Source: Rhizophagus irregularis
Taxonomy: Eukaryota > Glomeromycota > Glomeromycetes > Glomerales > Glomeraceae
Assembly: GCF_026210795.1 (NCBI RefSeq)
Contig: NC_089433.1
Span: 558,001 to 622,000, forward strand
Reading direction: 5' to 3'
DNA: 64,000 nt
Each line of letters starts with the position of its first letter. Position 1 is the stretch's first letter. This document shows positions 11,512 through 22,064 of this stretch, in pieces. The translations under genes and the position numbers were made by a program. The notes beneath the pieces are model-generated. The model saw only the letters and a list, made by a program, of their open reading frames with translations, was not told the origin of the DNA and searched no databases.

Positions 11512-11927
11512 TTAAATGTTCTCATTGAAAATTTTAATTAATAACTTATAAATAAATTTTACAAAATCATCTCGTGAATATCTAATATAAACAGCTAAAA
11601 GTGGGAATTTTTTGACATCTGAAACCCAATTTTCTATAATAATAAGGAAATAAATCATCACTATAATTAATTCCATATTCCCTTAATTGCATTTTTATAT
11701 CTATCATCACTCAAATTATATAAATAAACTCCAACATAATAATAATTTTTAGGATCTTTTAATGAAAATGGATTTTCCCAAGGGAGCTGTACTGCTGGTA
11801 TACACCAATAATCACACAAATCCAGATAATTTAGAGATTGATTATTAGATAGAAAAAACCAAGTATTTACAGCAATTGGAACTACAGGCCTATATGAAAC
11901 CATCTCTTTAAGAAGAATGACCATCAT
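11512..11927 (-). pseudogene. Unrecognised coding remnant
   Basis: An 86-codon frame begins at 11927 and includes CDYWCIPAVQLPWENPFSLK and KNYYYVGVYLYNLSDDRYKN, with balanced, protein-like composition unlike the surrounding DNA. After its stop (11667) a second frame continues ENWVSDVKKFPLLAVYIRYS and RDDFVKFIYKLLIKIFNENI to 11512. A single-base shift or a lost intron would join the two. I do not recognise the family and saw no catalytic motif. Confidence 0.4.
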
Positions 11928-12981
11928 CTATACACTTTAAATTCAATATATTCAATATACTTATACATTAAATTCAATATTTCAATATTTTACATTCAAT
12001 TATACTTAGTATACTTTAAATTCAATATTTCATCAACTGAAGATTTATATTCTTGTACATTAGTATCAAGAAATTGGTGCAGAATATCAATACCACTCTT
12101 ATATGCTTATCTGTTTCAATATTTTTGTCATTTAATGCATTCACTTTTCATCAAAACTTTCAGATTTATTATTATCACCATATTTTAAATTGATTCATAC
12201 ATTATTAAGTTGTATTCATAAATTTGAAGTTGAACAGATTATTTAATATTTTACTTTAAATTCAATATCTTACTTTATTTCATAAATTCTTTATTCTTTA
12301 AACAATTTCTTTATTTATTCTAATTGTTTATCATATAGAAATTAAGGGAGAAAAACAATTTTATTCCCAAGACAAGCATATGATCATGGTTAAAAGATTA
12401 ATATCATATCTAGCTTCAATTTAGATATTATGACTTTTATTCTCTGAGTACAATACTCCAACAAATCAATATTAAATCAATAATAATAACAATTTATTAT
12501 CCATTAGAAACAAAATAATTTATGATACACAATCATTTATCATGGTTGACAATCATATGAAAACATTGGTAATAGATTCAAACTGCAAAGAAATTAAAAA
12601 CATATATAATCAATAGTATGAAAATGGATATTTGGGATACAAATTCTCACATTATTAACTTTTAAAATAGAGTTCATTTCACCAGAAAATTTGAATTATC
12701 AAACTAGAAAACTTAATAGAATTGATGAAATTATAAGGCACCTACCATAACATATATGCCCATACTATAAAATAGAAAGCCTGCTATGCTTTGAAAATTG
12801 GCAATATGAATCTTCCCCATAAAAAATTCACAATGTGGCAAATACTAAATGTATTACAAAATCTGATTTGATTTAAATTTAATTATACATAAAACACGTA
12901 AAATAATAATTTTTACATAATTTTGTAAAAATCTAATGATAATATAATAAAAAAGATAACTTTTTATAGTGCATTTTAAAT
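11928..12981. other. No gene seen
   Basis: AT-rich; repeated AAATTCAATAT-type words at 11940-12020. No open frame with coding character. Confidence 0.5.
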
Positions 12982-13068
12982 ATGGACATTACAAAAGTTT
13001 GTACTGCCTGTGGACAAATAAAACTAATACGTGAATTTATAGATTTTGAGGCTAAAAATACTACAAAA
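12982..13068 (+). pseudogene. Zinc-ribbon-like gene start, cut by a Helitron end
   Basis: MDITKVCTACGQIKLIREFI has a C-x2-C knuckle followed by a hydrophobic/acidic stretch, then the frame runs into the Helitron-like CTAG end at 13069-13072 after 29 codons. The second Cys pair expected of such a treble-clef or ribbon module is absent. It looks like the first exon of a gene disrupted by insertion or captured by an element. Confidence 0.4.
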
Positions 13069-13220
13069 CTAGAAATATGCGTTTATTATCAGGGACTTTA
13101 TCCCCATAATAATAATAAATTACATTATTTTATTATTATTACTAAATCTTACTGCAGGCGATTTTACAGGTCACATAATTATGGCCAAAATATAATTCTG
13201 GCCAAAGTTTACATACCATA
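13069..13220 (-). mobile_element. Helitron-like 3' terminus, minus strand (second copy)
   Basis: Minus strand: GGGGATAAAGTCCC hairpin, then TGATAATAAACGCATATTTC and CTAG followed by T. Same signature as 10050 and 26884-26919. The rest of the element is undefined. Confidence 0.6.
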
Positions 13221-13327
13221 ATAAAGTGTTATTGACTATTTTAGTTATTAAATAGGCCACTTTTTTAATTTTAATAATAAATAAATTGAGCAATTTTTAT
13301 TAAAAATAATAAAATTTTTTATTAATG

Positions 13328-13618
13328 AATTACTGTAAGGAAGGCATTCAAATGCCTTCCTTTGAAAATTTTCTCATGATTGCTATCCAATAAATTTCAT
13401 GATCGTGACCTTTTTTTATTAATTAATTACCGTAAGGAAGGCATTCAAATGCCTTCCTTTGAAAATTTTCTCGTGATTGCTATCCAATAAATGTCACGAT
13501 CATGATCTTTTTTTTAATTAATTACTGTAATAAGGAAGGCATTCAAACGCCTTCCTTTGAAAATTTTCTCATGATTGCTATCCAATAAATTTCGTGATCA
13601 TGACCTTTTTTTTATTAA
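13328..13618. repeat. Three tandem ~95 bp units, each with a perfect palindrome
   Basis: Each unit has ATTACTGTAAGGAAGG, then the palindrome GGAAGGCATTCAAATGCCTTCC region (half-site GGAAGGCATT), then CTCATGATTGCTATCCAATAA and TCATGATCGTGACC, ending in T-run plus ATTAATTA. Units start near 13330, 13428 and 13521. The third is directly followed by the CTAG end at 13620. Confidence 0.85.
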
Positions 13619-13619
13619 T

Positions 13620-14350
13620 CTAGAATAATGCGTTTATTAGCGGGGGACTTTGTCCCCTGTAGTAGTGCTTCAATTCATAGCGATTTTATCTATTATTATA
13701 CCGATCTATTGTTATTATTAAAAAAAAAATTTAGAAAAAATTTCTGAAAGATTTTGTTATATCTATAATGATCTATGGCATTATTAAAAAAAATCGGAAA
13801 TTTTATTTATACAATACCCGTCTTATGTATGTATTATACCTATTATTAGAAAAAAAAAATTAAAAAAAAATTTCCGTAAGATAAATAACAATCTAATGAC
13901 ATTATTAAAAAAAATAAATCAGAAAATTTTATTTATACAATATCTGCCTTATGCATTATTATACCGATCTATTGTTATTATTAGAAAAAAGTTTAGAAAA
14001 AATGTTTGAAAGATTTTATGTCTATATTAAATGATCTATTGACAACATTATTAGAAAATTTTATTTATTATACAATATCATTAGAAAAAAAAAATCAGAA
14101 ATTTTTATTTACACAATACCATCTTACGTATACAGTCGTCCTCCCATATAGTCACCCCCTTATAAGCACATTTACATTAATCCCAAGTTACTAATAAACT
14201 TATTAAAAAAAACCTGCCCTTTAATCACGTCATATATAATTTTTATAGTCACACCATTTTTTTTTGGTCCCGAAGGGTGTGATTATATGGGAGGATGACT
14301 GTATACCTATTATTAGAAAAAAAAATTTTAAAAAAAAATTCTGAAAGATT
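13620..14350 (-). mobile_element. Helitron-like 3' terminus with internal tandem repeats (third copy)
   Basis: Minus strand: GGGGACAAAGTCCCC hairpin, then CGCTAATAAACGCATTATTC and CTAG (13620-13623). Internally it has four to five degenerate units of about 120 bp containing ATACCGATCTATTGTTATTA and GGAAATTTTATTTATACAAT, also present at 10130-10250. A MITE (14133-14301) is nested inside. No coding capacity; non-autonomous. The 5' end was not located, so the right boundary is approximate. Confidence 0.55.
14133..14301. mobile_element. pogo-like MITE, 169 bp, TA target duplication
   Basis: Terminal inverted repeats CAGTC(G/A)TCCTCCCATATA of about 27 bp with few mismatches, flanked by TA on both sides (14131-14132, 14302-14303). 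A CAGT start with TA duplication is typical of Tc1/mariner-pogo derivatives. Non-coding. Confidence 0.85.
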
Positions 14351-14651
14351 TTTTTATTGTTTTAAAGAAATACATTAATGCTTCTTATTTTTCTAGGAAC
14401 ATCGTGCTCCTTGGATTTCGTGGAACATGATACTGGAGATAAGCGGGAAGTGTAAAATTTTTTAAAGAAATGATATTAATTTCATTCCTTTCATTTCTTT
14501 TTTAAATAAAGATTTTTAATAATGGATAAATTTAATATATATGATTTTATTAATAATAAAGCATAAAAAAATAAAAATTTAAACAAGTTAAAAAGTTATA
14601 ATATATACTTGTTTTTTGCTAAAAACAGTCAAACAAAATATCAATAAATAA
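14351..14651. other. No gene seen
   Basis: Short exon-like stretch after TTTTCTAG at 14397 (EHRAPWISWNMILEISG in one frame), otherwise AT-rich. Not enough for a call. Confidence 0.4.
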
Positions 14652-15375
14652 AAAATTATTCAATTTTTCCTTGTTCAAGCCATGATTTTAGAGACAAACA
14701 TGCTCGTGCTGTTTCAGGTCCATTCTATTACATGGTTGGTTGATTTGTTTTCTTGTGTTTGAAAAAAAATTTTCACATGGAACTGATGTTGACATTATTG
14801 TTAAGTAACCCGTGCTATTTTTGATAGTATTGGATATTCCACTGCATGATTTTTCCACCAAAGGTACTATTTCATCATCTGAAGGATTCGAATCAAATAA
14901 ATATCCAATTCATTTGTAACAGGTTATGGAGTTTTATTTGATTCTGTTGTTAACAAAGTACGAAAAAGAGATCGTGTTTCAGTTGCTGATAAATTTACTA
15001 GTTGGTATCATGAGGTAAAGTAATATTGGATTCTTCATAATTGGACATTATTCTTCAAATTGGTTGTAAAATCTCATATCGATTCATAATACCATAAGAT
15101 AATTTTTTATATTGTAGATCAAAGAAAGCTGGAACATGTAAGGCTTCATTAAGTTCATCAAAATAATTTATAGAAACACGAATCATTTCATTTATCTGCT
15201 CTTGTAGAATATAGTTTTCACCCTAAGACTTAGTTATATGATTTTTTAAACCTGTAAAAAGCAATTAATAGTAGGATAATTAGATGCTGATATCACCTTC
15301 GTTATTGATGCAAAAAGAGCCAATAAATTTGCCAACTCAGTAAGTAACTCCCACTCTTCGTCAGTTGGCCAGTTA
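14652..15375 (-). pseudogene. hAT transposase, C-terminal half, degenerate
   Basis: Minus strand from 15375: ELYNWPTDEEWELLTELANL then LALFASITKVISASNYPTIN matches the W-x-x-L-x-x-L-x-x-L-x-x-F-x-x-x-T-x-x-x-S-x-x-x-Y-P-T-I block of hAT transposases. About 500 bp further, ETARACLSLKSWLEQGKIE corresponds to the region after the C-terminal dimerisation domain of fungal hATs. Several stops and frame changes separate the blocks. No terminal repeats were identified for it. Dead. Confidence 0.7.
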
Positions 15376-15579
15376 TAAAGCTCTAAATGGTCTGAATTGG
15401 TCCGGGTTAATCGGACCAGACCAGTTATTTTAATTTGGTCCGGTCTGGTCCCTTAATATAGATAAAAATTAGCTTATTTGTAAGTCTTTAATTATAAAAA
15501 TTCTTGGGAATTCTTCTTAATAGTAGATATTTCTTTTTAAAATTTAATTTTTGAAGATTGGTAAAGATGGTAATGCATA
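15376..15579. other. Imperfect hairpin with repeated GGTCCG
   Basis: At 15390-15450 GGTCTG, TTGGTCCG, CGGACCA and CAGACC form a short stem-loop, followed by TTGGTCCGGTCTGGTCC. It could be a terminal repeat piece of the adjacent hAT. No gene. Confidence 0.4.
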
Positions 15580-17025
15580 ATTTTAGAATATACTATGCTA
15601 TTGTTTAAATAAGAATAAAAAAAATAAAGTAAATTATTTACTGATTTTATAATAAATTTCGTGATATTATACTGTAAATTTAGTTTACTGCCTTCATAAT
15701 TGAATCTATCGTGTTGCTTTGCATTTTTTTTTGTATTTTTTGATTGTACTGTACATATTATTTTGTAATAGAGTATCACTCTTATCACTTTTGTTAACTA
15801 TGCTGCAATTCCTTTTATTAAGATCCTTAAGACTTAAGATTTTAATGATTGGATATAAGTTCATACGGTGATGTAGGTGATGTAGTTGGTTTTTCTAGAC
15901 TAGACCTAGAAGTTCCTCTAATAATCATTCGAAACGGACTTGCTGATAAATTACTTTTATTTTTTAAGTTCAGATCTTCAGGATGCTTAGATGTTTTGAA
16001 CAGTTCTTTATGTAAATATAAGGTAAATTCAACCGCGAAGATTGTTACTCAATAGTAGATTAGCGAACAATATAAACTGTAATTAGAATATTTGAATAGG
16101 TATTATATACAGTACGTATAGTAAAATTTTCGGCTAATCTAGAATTGTTATTTTTAATTTTATTTTCAGTTTGGAAAACTTGAAATTATTACTTTAAAAA
16201 CCATTTCTTTATTTTTTCTTTTGCGCTTTTTGTAAATTAATTGATTTAATAAAATTAGAATTGAGAGTTTAAAAATAAATCGATCCATTTTTTTAAAAAC
16301 TTGTTGGTGAAATAAGTAATAAAATTGATAAAATCAATTAATCAAATAAAATTGATTGCGAGTTTTGAATTTTAGAAATTTTTTTTATTGTACTCGTCGT
16401 CAACAATTATAAACGATCGCCGGATTACGGTTCGGGAAAATATTTTATAATCACATGATTTACAAATTACGAGTATAATCATACAAAGTTTCATTTTAAA
16501 TCAATTAGTGTTGGAGAAATGTCGTGAACAATTCGACAAATATGAACGAGAAGCAATATCTTAATAAGCTGTTTACAAATTACTTTTGAAATTGAACTTG
16601 AATAAGCAGTAGTGACTAAAAGATAAATTATAAATTAATTTATTAAACAACACATTTCCAACCTTCTTTGTTTTATCTTTTTAAATGGGTTTTTTTTTCA
16701 CACTCGATTCCTTCATTTTCATTCCATATTTTTATCGTTTTCATACATTACCTTCAATTTTTATTTTCTTTTTAACTTCCCGTTTACTTTCTTCAACCTC
16801 GATAAATTCACTAAACTCCCTTTTACTTTAATTTCTTTTTCCTCAGTCTTAATATCTTCAACTCACTCTCTACAAATTTACTTTAAACTTTAATTTCTTT
16901 CGCCTCAGTCTTAATAACTTCAAATTCCCCCTCTTTTCCTGTCCTTAATGGAGGTATCATGCATCAAGAAGAATATTTCTTGTACGTAGCCAACATACTT
17001 GAATAATGTTAAACAGCTACTGATG
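15580..17025. repeat. Diverged duplicate of 57160-58030
   Basis: 15584-15815 aligns with 57160-57410 and 16410-17025 aligns with 57415-58030, same orientation, with about 600 bp extra (15817-16410) in this copy. Shared words include ATAATTGAATCTATCGTGTT and GAGTATCACTCTTATCACTT. The extra stretch has an open frame (15849-16052: DISSYGDVGDVVGFSRLDLE) of no known family. A related short segment also occurs at 38290-38420. Confidence 0.8.
16735..17010 (-). pseudogene. 3' fragment of a DUF7918-like gene
   Basis: Minus-strand sequence corresponds to the C-terminal Lys/Glu-rich repeat region and preceding NILL(D)-like segment of the gene at 57711-58962. Small indels break the frame and the 5' two thirds are absent. 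It records a segmental copy that lost most of the gene. Confidence 0.7.
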
Positions 17026-17383
17026 ATAAAGTTTGCTACGCCACATAACCTGATGCGAACATTGATGTCAGGACACATCTATATAACTAAAAAAATACAT
17101 GAAAAAATCGTAACATTTAGACTAGCATGTATAAATAGTTTTGAATTGTGTAATAGTATATTTTCTGCTTGCGCCTAATCTATTCCATGTTAGCGTAAGT
17201 TTTTTTTTGCTTCTTATTTTCTAGATTATTTAGGTTAATATCGGTAAGTTCAAGGTATGAATTCCGAATTGCATATCATCAATATTGTTACTGATTTTTA
17301 TTAAATATTACTTCGTGAAACTAATTAAAATATATAAGTTCTTAATTAATTATTTATATAATACAGTAAAGGTAAAGTAGATC
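17026..17383. other. No gene seen
   Basis: AT-rich junction between the duplicated segment and the right arm. Confidence 0.5.
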
Positions 17384-17540
17384 ATTGGCGATAGTATATT
17401 TCTGAAGTGGTGATCATCCTGCATGACCTTCCTTATTTATTCACTTTTTCGCTTAATTTGTAGTTTGTCCTCCGATCTTCATGCAGATTTTCATCTTTTT
17501 GGGAATGCACCATGTGAACTTCGTAGTTGAATCTTATACT

Positions 17541-17648
17541 ATAGTATTAGCTATTGCTATTGCTATTGCTATTGCTATAGCTATTGCTATTGCTATTGCT
17601 ATAGCTATAGCTATTGCTATTGCTATAGCTATAGCTATTGCTATAGAC
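17541..17648. repeat. GCTATT/GCTATA microsatellite, right arm
   Basis: About 108 bp of tandem GCTATT and GCTATA hexamers; in one frame it translates to Ala-Ile repeats, which is not a gene. Longer than the left-arm allele. Confidence 0.9.
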
Positions 17649-18260
17649 GCAATATCGCAATATTGCTTCTTTGATATCATAGAATAAAATTGAAAATTAT
17701 TCACTTTTGTGCCACTTTCATTGTACGTTAACTTAATGGCATCAATTAATAAATTTTTACATTCATTTCGATTTTGTTGATCTTTGCTGATCTTTTTATT
17801 ATATATTTTCTTTTTGAAAAAAAAATTTAAAACGAAAATGAAAAAAAAATTTTTTTTTTTCCCCTAACTAAAAAAAAGTGTGACTCAAAAAAGTGTGGCT
17901 ACAATTTCTTTTTTTGTTTAGTAAAAAAATTTTTTCAAAAGTGTGGCTACAATTTCTTTCGATAAAATTTTGTATAAAAAAAAAAAATCATATGATTCTG
18001 TGATTTTTGAAAAAATGATAGCGCTATATTTCTATTTCTGATTTTTTTCTCGTTGTTATTTCTAAAAAAATACATTCCACAGATGATAATGATAAAAAAA
18101 AAAAAAAAAAAAAAAATTCACATAGATAATGAAAAAAAATGACCGATTATTTTTTATCTTTATCTAAAATAAATTATCTAGTCCTTTTAATTTGAATGAA
18201 AAAAAAAATTTTTTTCTTTTCCTATTTTCTTTTACCTGTCTTTATATATATATATCAATA

Positions 18261-19322
18261 ATGCCTGCCCAACTTTCGACGATACTATATGTATCAGATT
18301 ACAAAGAAAGAACCTCAAGTGACTTTTTCGTGGGTTCTGCTCTTGGATACGCTCGGCTCGAGGAGGAAGGAGAGGCTGTACAAACTTTCAACATTACAGT
18401 ATTTTATCCTGTAGACGAAACTAAGCCATGTTATGTACCGAAATTGAGCGAAGGACAAGTTTTATCAATTGCAAATTCTAAATTTAGTAAAAGTGCTAAA
18501 AATAATGAACTTGACGTAAGTATTCAATTTTTGTAAATAAATAAAATTTAATCATGTATTTTAATTAAACTTCAAGAAAAAAAGGGAAAGAATATTGAAA
18601 AAAATTATTATTAACCAATTTAGATTATCTTAACTTCGGCCACTATTTTGGATATATTGCCCGAAAATCTTCCAGTACACCAAATTAATGTAGTTGGTGT
18701 CGCTATGGCATCTGAACCTGCTCTAATTACTGATATTGGTGTTCAAATAGAATGTGTTATTACCGATTATTTATCAAAAGATAAACCTACTGAAGTGCCA
18801 ATTACGTTATTTCATCCAACCGGTAGCAGGTTTATGAATCAAACCACCATTGTTAAACGAGGATCATCTGTTTTTTTTTCAGGCACACTATCATCAATCG
18901 AAGGCAAGCTCTATTTAGAGCTACACAACTTTAGTTTCCTTCGAGGCCAACAATCTCCTATCACTTCATCCCCAACAAAACGTATGCCATGGCTAAATTC
19001 CTTAAAATCACCTGTTTCAAGTCCTGATGCATCACCCATCAAGCCTCAACTACCTCCTACTTCAACAACAAATACCACTTCCTCTTCTACTCCGCCAGCA
19101 GCAAACACACATACTAACACGAAAACAATCTCTACTCCGCCAGCAGCAAACACACATACTAACGCGAAAACAATCCATAAAAACTTGCAACAACCCAAAC
19201 AACCTACAAAAAGAAAAACAAGATCATCTTTTCGTGTTAACAAATTACAAAAATTAGCAGATATCGCTTCAGACGTTCTTGCCGCCACTGATTCCAATAA
19301 TAATTCAGATAACCCTAATTAG
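18261..19322 (+). CDS. 317 aa two-exon protein with OB-fold-like N-terminal half
   Basis: Exon 1 is 18261-18515 and exon 2 is 18624-19322, joined in phase 0 across a 108 bp GTAAGT...TTTAG intron. The start ATG at 18261 follows a TATATATA stretch. An in-frame ATG upstream (18192) lies in A/T homopolymers and would add a spurious Lys/Phe-rich leader. Residues about 20-180 are compact and beta-rich: FNITVFYPVDETKPCYVPKL, EGQVLSIANSKFSK, then VGVAMASEP, PITLFHPTGSRF and FFSGTLSSIEGKLYLELHNF. The repeated 'EG.V.....F......L....' spacing recalls OB-fold single-strand binding proteins, an inference only. Residues 190-317 are low-complexity Ser/Pro/Thr with a near-perfect internal repeat (STPPAANTHTNTKTI twice) and a basic KRKTRSSFRVNKLQK segment that may be a nuclear localisation signal. 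A near-identical, start-less copy lies at 1812-2873. Part of a mobile or segmentally amplified unit. Confidence 0.75.
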
Positions 19323-19552
19323 CTTTTTACATTTCGCTTTTTTACTTTTGATAGTTCTATTTTTTTGATTCTTCGTTCTCTACATTTCTTATTTTCCATT
19401 TTATTATATCCCTTTATATCTCTTTATAAATATATCATTCTCTTTTTGTTTTTTCTTATCTGTATTTCGCATTTTCTTTATATAAATAAAATATTTGTTA
19501 ACAATAAGTGATGTATATTAAACTGTTAATCATACTACACTAATTTCAAATC

Positions 19553-19744
19553 CTCATCCTCAGAACGATACTGTATACGAATCGTAACCCATTTGCTATA
19601 TCGAAGGGTAGTGGATTTTTACCGCCTACATCGTCATCATCATCGGAGGATGAAGATTATATAAAAAGAAGTCAAGAAGCGTATACAGGGAACACGCAGC
19701 GACGTGGATTTCAAAGAATCAGAAGACGGTTTGAGAGAAGTTAA
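19553..19744 (+). pseudogene. C-terminal-exon-like stretch in the right arm
   Basis: After a possible acceptor CTCAG (19559-19563) the frame reads TILYTNRNPFAISKGSGFLP, PPTSSSSSEDEDYIKRSQEA, then RRGFQRIRRRFERS and stop. The Ser-Glu-Asp tract followed by an Arg-rich tail is typical of a nuclear protein C-terminus. It lies 230 bp after the stop of the 317 aa gene and could be an alternative last exon or the end of another gene whose body is lost. Mirror copy at about 1387-1578. Confidence 0.4.
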
Positions 19745-19882
19745 AGTTAAAAAAGAAAAAGAACCCTGGGCCGGGAACCCTGGATGGGCCGAAAAAAAGA
19801 AAAAGGGTAAAAATAAAAAGTAGTTTGGGTAGTATAGTATAGACTAGCGAGATATACCCATGTATGTAGATAGTTCTAAATA

Positions 19883-20086
19883 GGTTGGTGTAGTGGTTAA
19901 AGGTGTTGATCGGGGACGGGAGTCGCTTTGACATGGAGAGAGCGAGTGGGTTTTACCTACTCAATTTCAATGGGTATATTGAGATTATTCTATAGCTTGT
20001 ATTTGTATTTGTGCGCAATATACCATTTACAAAGGTATTATAATTAAATAAATATGCGTTTGTCATCGTAAAAAAAAAAAAAAAAA
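19883..20086 (+). mobile_element. SINE-like block ending in poly(A)
   Basis: TGGTGTAGTGGTTAAAGG matches a tRNA-type A box (TRGYNNARNGG). About 180 bp later the block ends GTTTGTCATCG plus a run of 17 A. No clear B box or flanking duplication was found, so the assignment is tentative. Present in both arms. Confidence 0.35.
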
Positions 20087-20481
20087 GATTCCAATACTGT
20101 AGTTCCGAATGTCGCACAAGGCCGTATTGTAATTACGTCGAAACGAATGACCGAAATAATTTTCGACAATCAAATTTGATTGGACTAAATAAATCAGATT
20201 CGATAAATTATTTATCGATCTCTTTTTTTTCTTTTTTCTGATTTTTAAATAAAAAAAAATTTCGTATCGGTAAATATTTTTTTTTATATAATTTTTTTTC
20301 TTATATAAACATTTTTTATTTCCCGTTATGGCTTTTTTTGTTATTTGATTTTTTTTATCGGTTTTTTTCAAACCGAATTTTTTTTTATTTTTTATTTTTT
20401 CATTATTTTTTTCGGTTTTAAACCGGATTTTTATTTTTTTATATAAATTTTTTTGGATTTCGAGATTTCGATTTTTCTTTT

Positions 20482-21123
20482 TTAAAAAAAAAAATTTCAA
20501 ATATAAAATCGGGAACACGGAACCTTATTTAGGACTCGACTTGAAAGGTAAATATCAAAAAATTTTTAAATTCACTTTTTAGAAATTTTATTAACGTTTA
20601 TTTTTTATATTTTATAGGGAACGGACTCTTGAAGTCTTGGAAACGATTTCGTAAGTTGGGGACAAAGGTTTTTTTTAATACTTAAGAAACGTTTCTAACG
20701 TTTCGTTTTTCCTTTGTTTTTGTAGGGAACGGCCTTGAAGACCTGAAACTTACCTGAGTAAGTTGTAATGGTGGCGTTCTATTCGGAATTGGCTTAAGAA
20801 ACATTGTTAGCGTTTTGTTTTTCCTTTGTTTTTGTAGGGAACGGCCTTGAAGACCTGAAACTTTCCTGGGTAAGTTTTAAGAGTGGCGTTCTATTCAAAA
20901 TTGGCTTAAGGAACATCATTGCTAACGTTTCCTTTTTCCTTTGTTTTTGTAGGGAACGGTGGAACTTACCTGGGTAAGTTGTAAGGTTACGTTCTATTCG
21001 GAATTAAATTAACTTAAGAAACGTTACTAACGTTTCCGTTTTATCTTTCGTAGATTTCTGTTCCTGTTTTGATTTGGATAATTCAGATGAATATTCTATT
21101 ATAATGGCCCAATGATTCCATAG
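20482..21123 (+). repeat. Tandem exon-like modules bounded by splice sites
   Basis: Segments 20618-20650 (33 nt), 20726-20757 (32), 20838-20869 (32) and 20953-20973 (21) each start GGAACGG directly after a T-rich tract ending in TAG and end at GTAAGT. A fifth segment begins at 21054 after TTCGTAG. Intervening stretches (75-84 nt) share CTTAAGAAAC and ACGTTTC...TTCCTTTGTTTTTGTAG. The period is 101-115 bp. An upstream block ending TTGAAAG|GTAAAT at about 20547 begins with a related GGAACACGGAACC. One frame after 21054 reads FDLDNSDEYSIIMAQ and stop. These are either an array of duplicated micro-exons of a spliced transcript or a minisatellite that happens to carry splice signals. No coding frame could be proven across them. 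Confidence 0.6.
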
Positions 21124-21130
21124 TCTAACC

Positions 21131-22064
21131 AATCAACACAAAGAGAAGTGGAAATGGTTCTAGACGACAAAAACAACAATTTAGAGGACAAAGACACGAA
21201 AAAGAAAGATGAGAACAATGATTTAGAAGTAGATAGCGAATTATAATGATGATTGATAATAACGTAAATTCGAAACTTTTTTTATCTTTTTTCTTGAAAA
21301 TAGATTAACATTTCTTTATTTTTTGTTTTGTAGATTTCTTCGATCTCATTTTGCTATCTTGGATTCTTGGTAAATTTATTTTTTAATTTCCTTTTTATTA
21401 ATCTTGAAAAACTTCTAACAGTTCGTTTTTTCTTTCTATAGGTCCTTCGCTTTGATTTGCATGGGTTGATAAATGTCGTCTTCAAACAACATTTTCTCTA
21501 CTTATCGTAGATCGCCTTTTATTTTCAAATATAATAGGTTCATTGGATGAATAATTTTAAAACAGCTTTGAATTTTTTTTCTTTAATTTTTTTTAAAGTT
21601 TTTTTTCGGTTTCTTTTTATTCAAACTTTTCGGATTAGTACGTTTTGAAACTTTCGTTTTGAATAAAATTTATTATTCTTTTTTTCTAAGAGACATTAAA
21701 GCATGATACTTATGAAATTACTAAAAAATAAGTGTTCTAATTTAAAAAAATGATTTATTAATTATTTATTTGTAAATAAAAAAACTTTTTTATTGAAAGC
21801 ACGTGACACCGATAAACTTATTTTTTCGTTTATCATTAACAATTGATTAATTGAAATATTAATATTTTTAGAAAAAATAAAAATAAAATCCAAAAAGAAA
21901 TTTGATAATAAATTGTCACTGATTTCGTTAATATAATCACTAATTCTTTTTAAGTAAAACAATAAAAAATAAATGTAATGATTTTACCATAAAATAAAAA
22001 TTTTTAAAATTCATATTATAATAATTGCCAAAATTCGTACATTTCGCACAAAAATCAATGAATT
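21131..22064. other. No complete gene seen
   Basis: Starts with a 30-codon acidic frame (MVLDDKNNNLEDKDTKKKDE, 21154-21246) that continues the spliced-looking region outside the arm, then intron-like T-rich stretches (acceptor-like TTCTATAG at 21433) and AT-rich DNA. Confidence 0.4.

Larger units (their letters stand above)
17384..21130. repeat. Right arm of the long inverted repeat
   Basis: Uninterrupted 3747 bp reverse complement of the left arm. The inner boundary is at 17384 (CGCCAAT shared; sequence then differs). The outer boundary coincides with the window start on the left, so true arm length may be greater. It contains the two-exon gene, a C-terminal-exon-like stretch, a SINE-like block and the splice-bounded repeat array. 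Confidence 0.95.

Noticed and set aside
17481-17687. 68-codon frame with Ala-Ile repeats
   Set aside because: Product of the hexanucleotide microsatellite.
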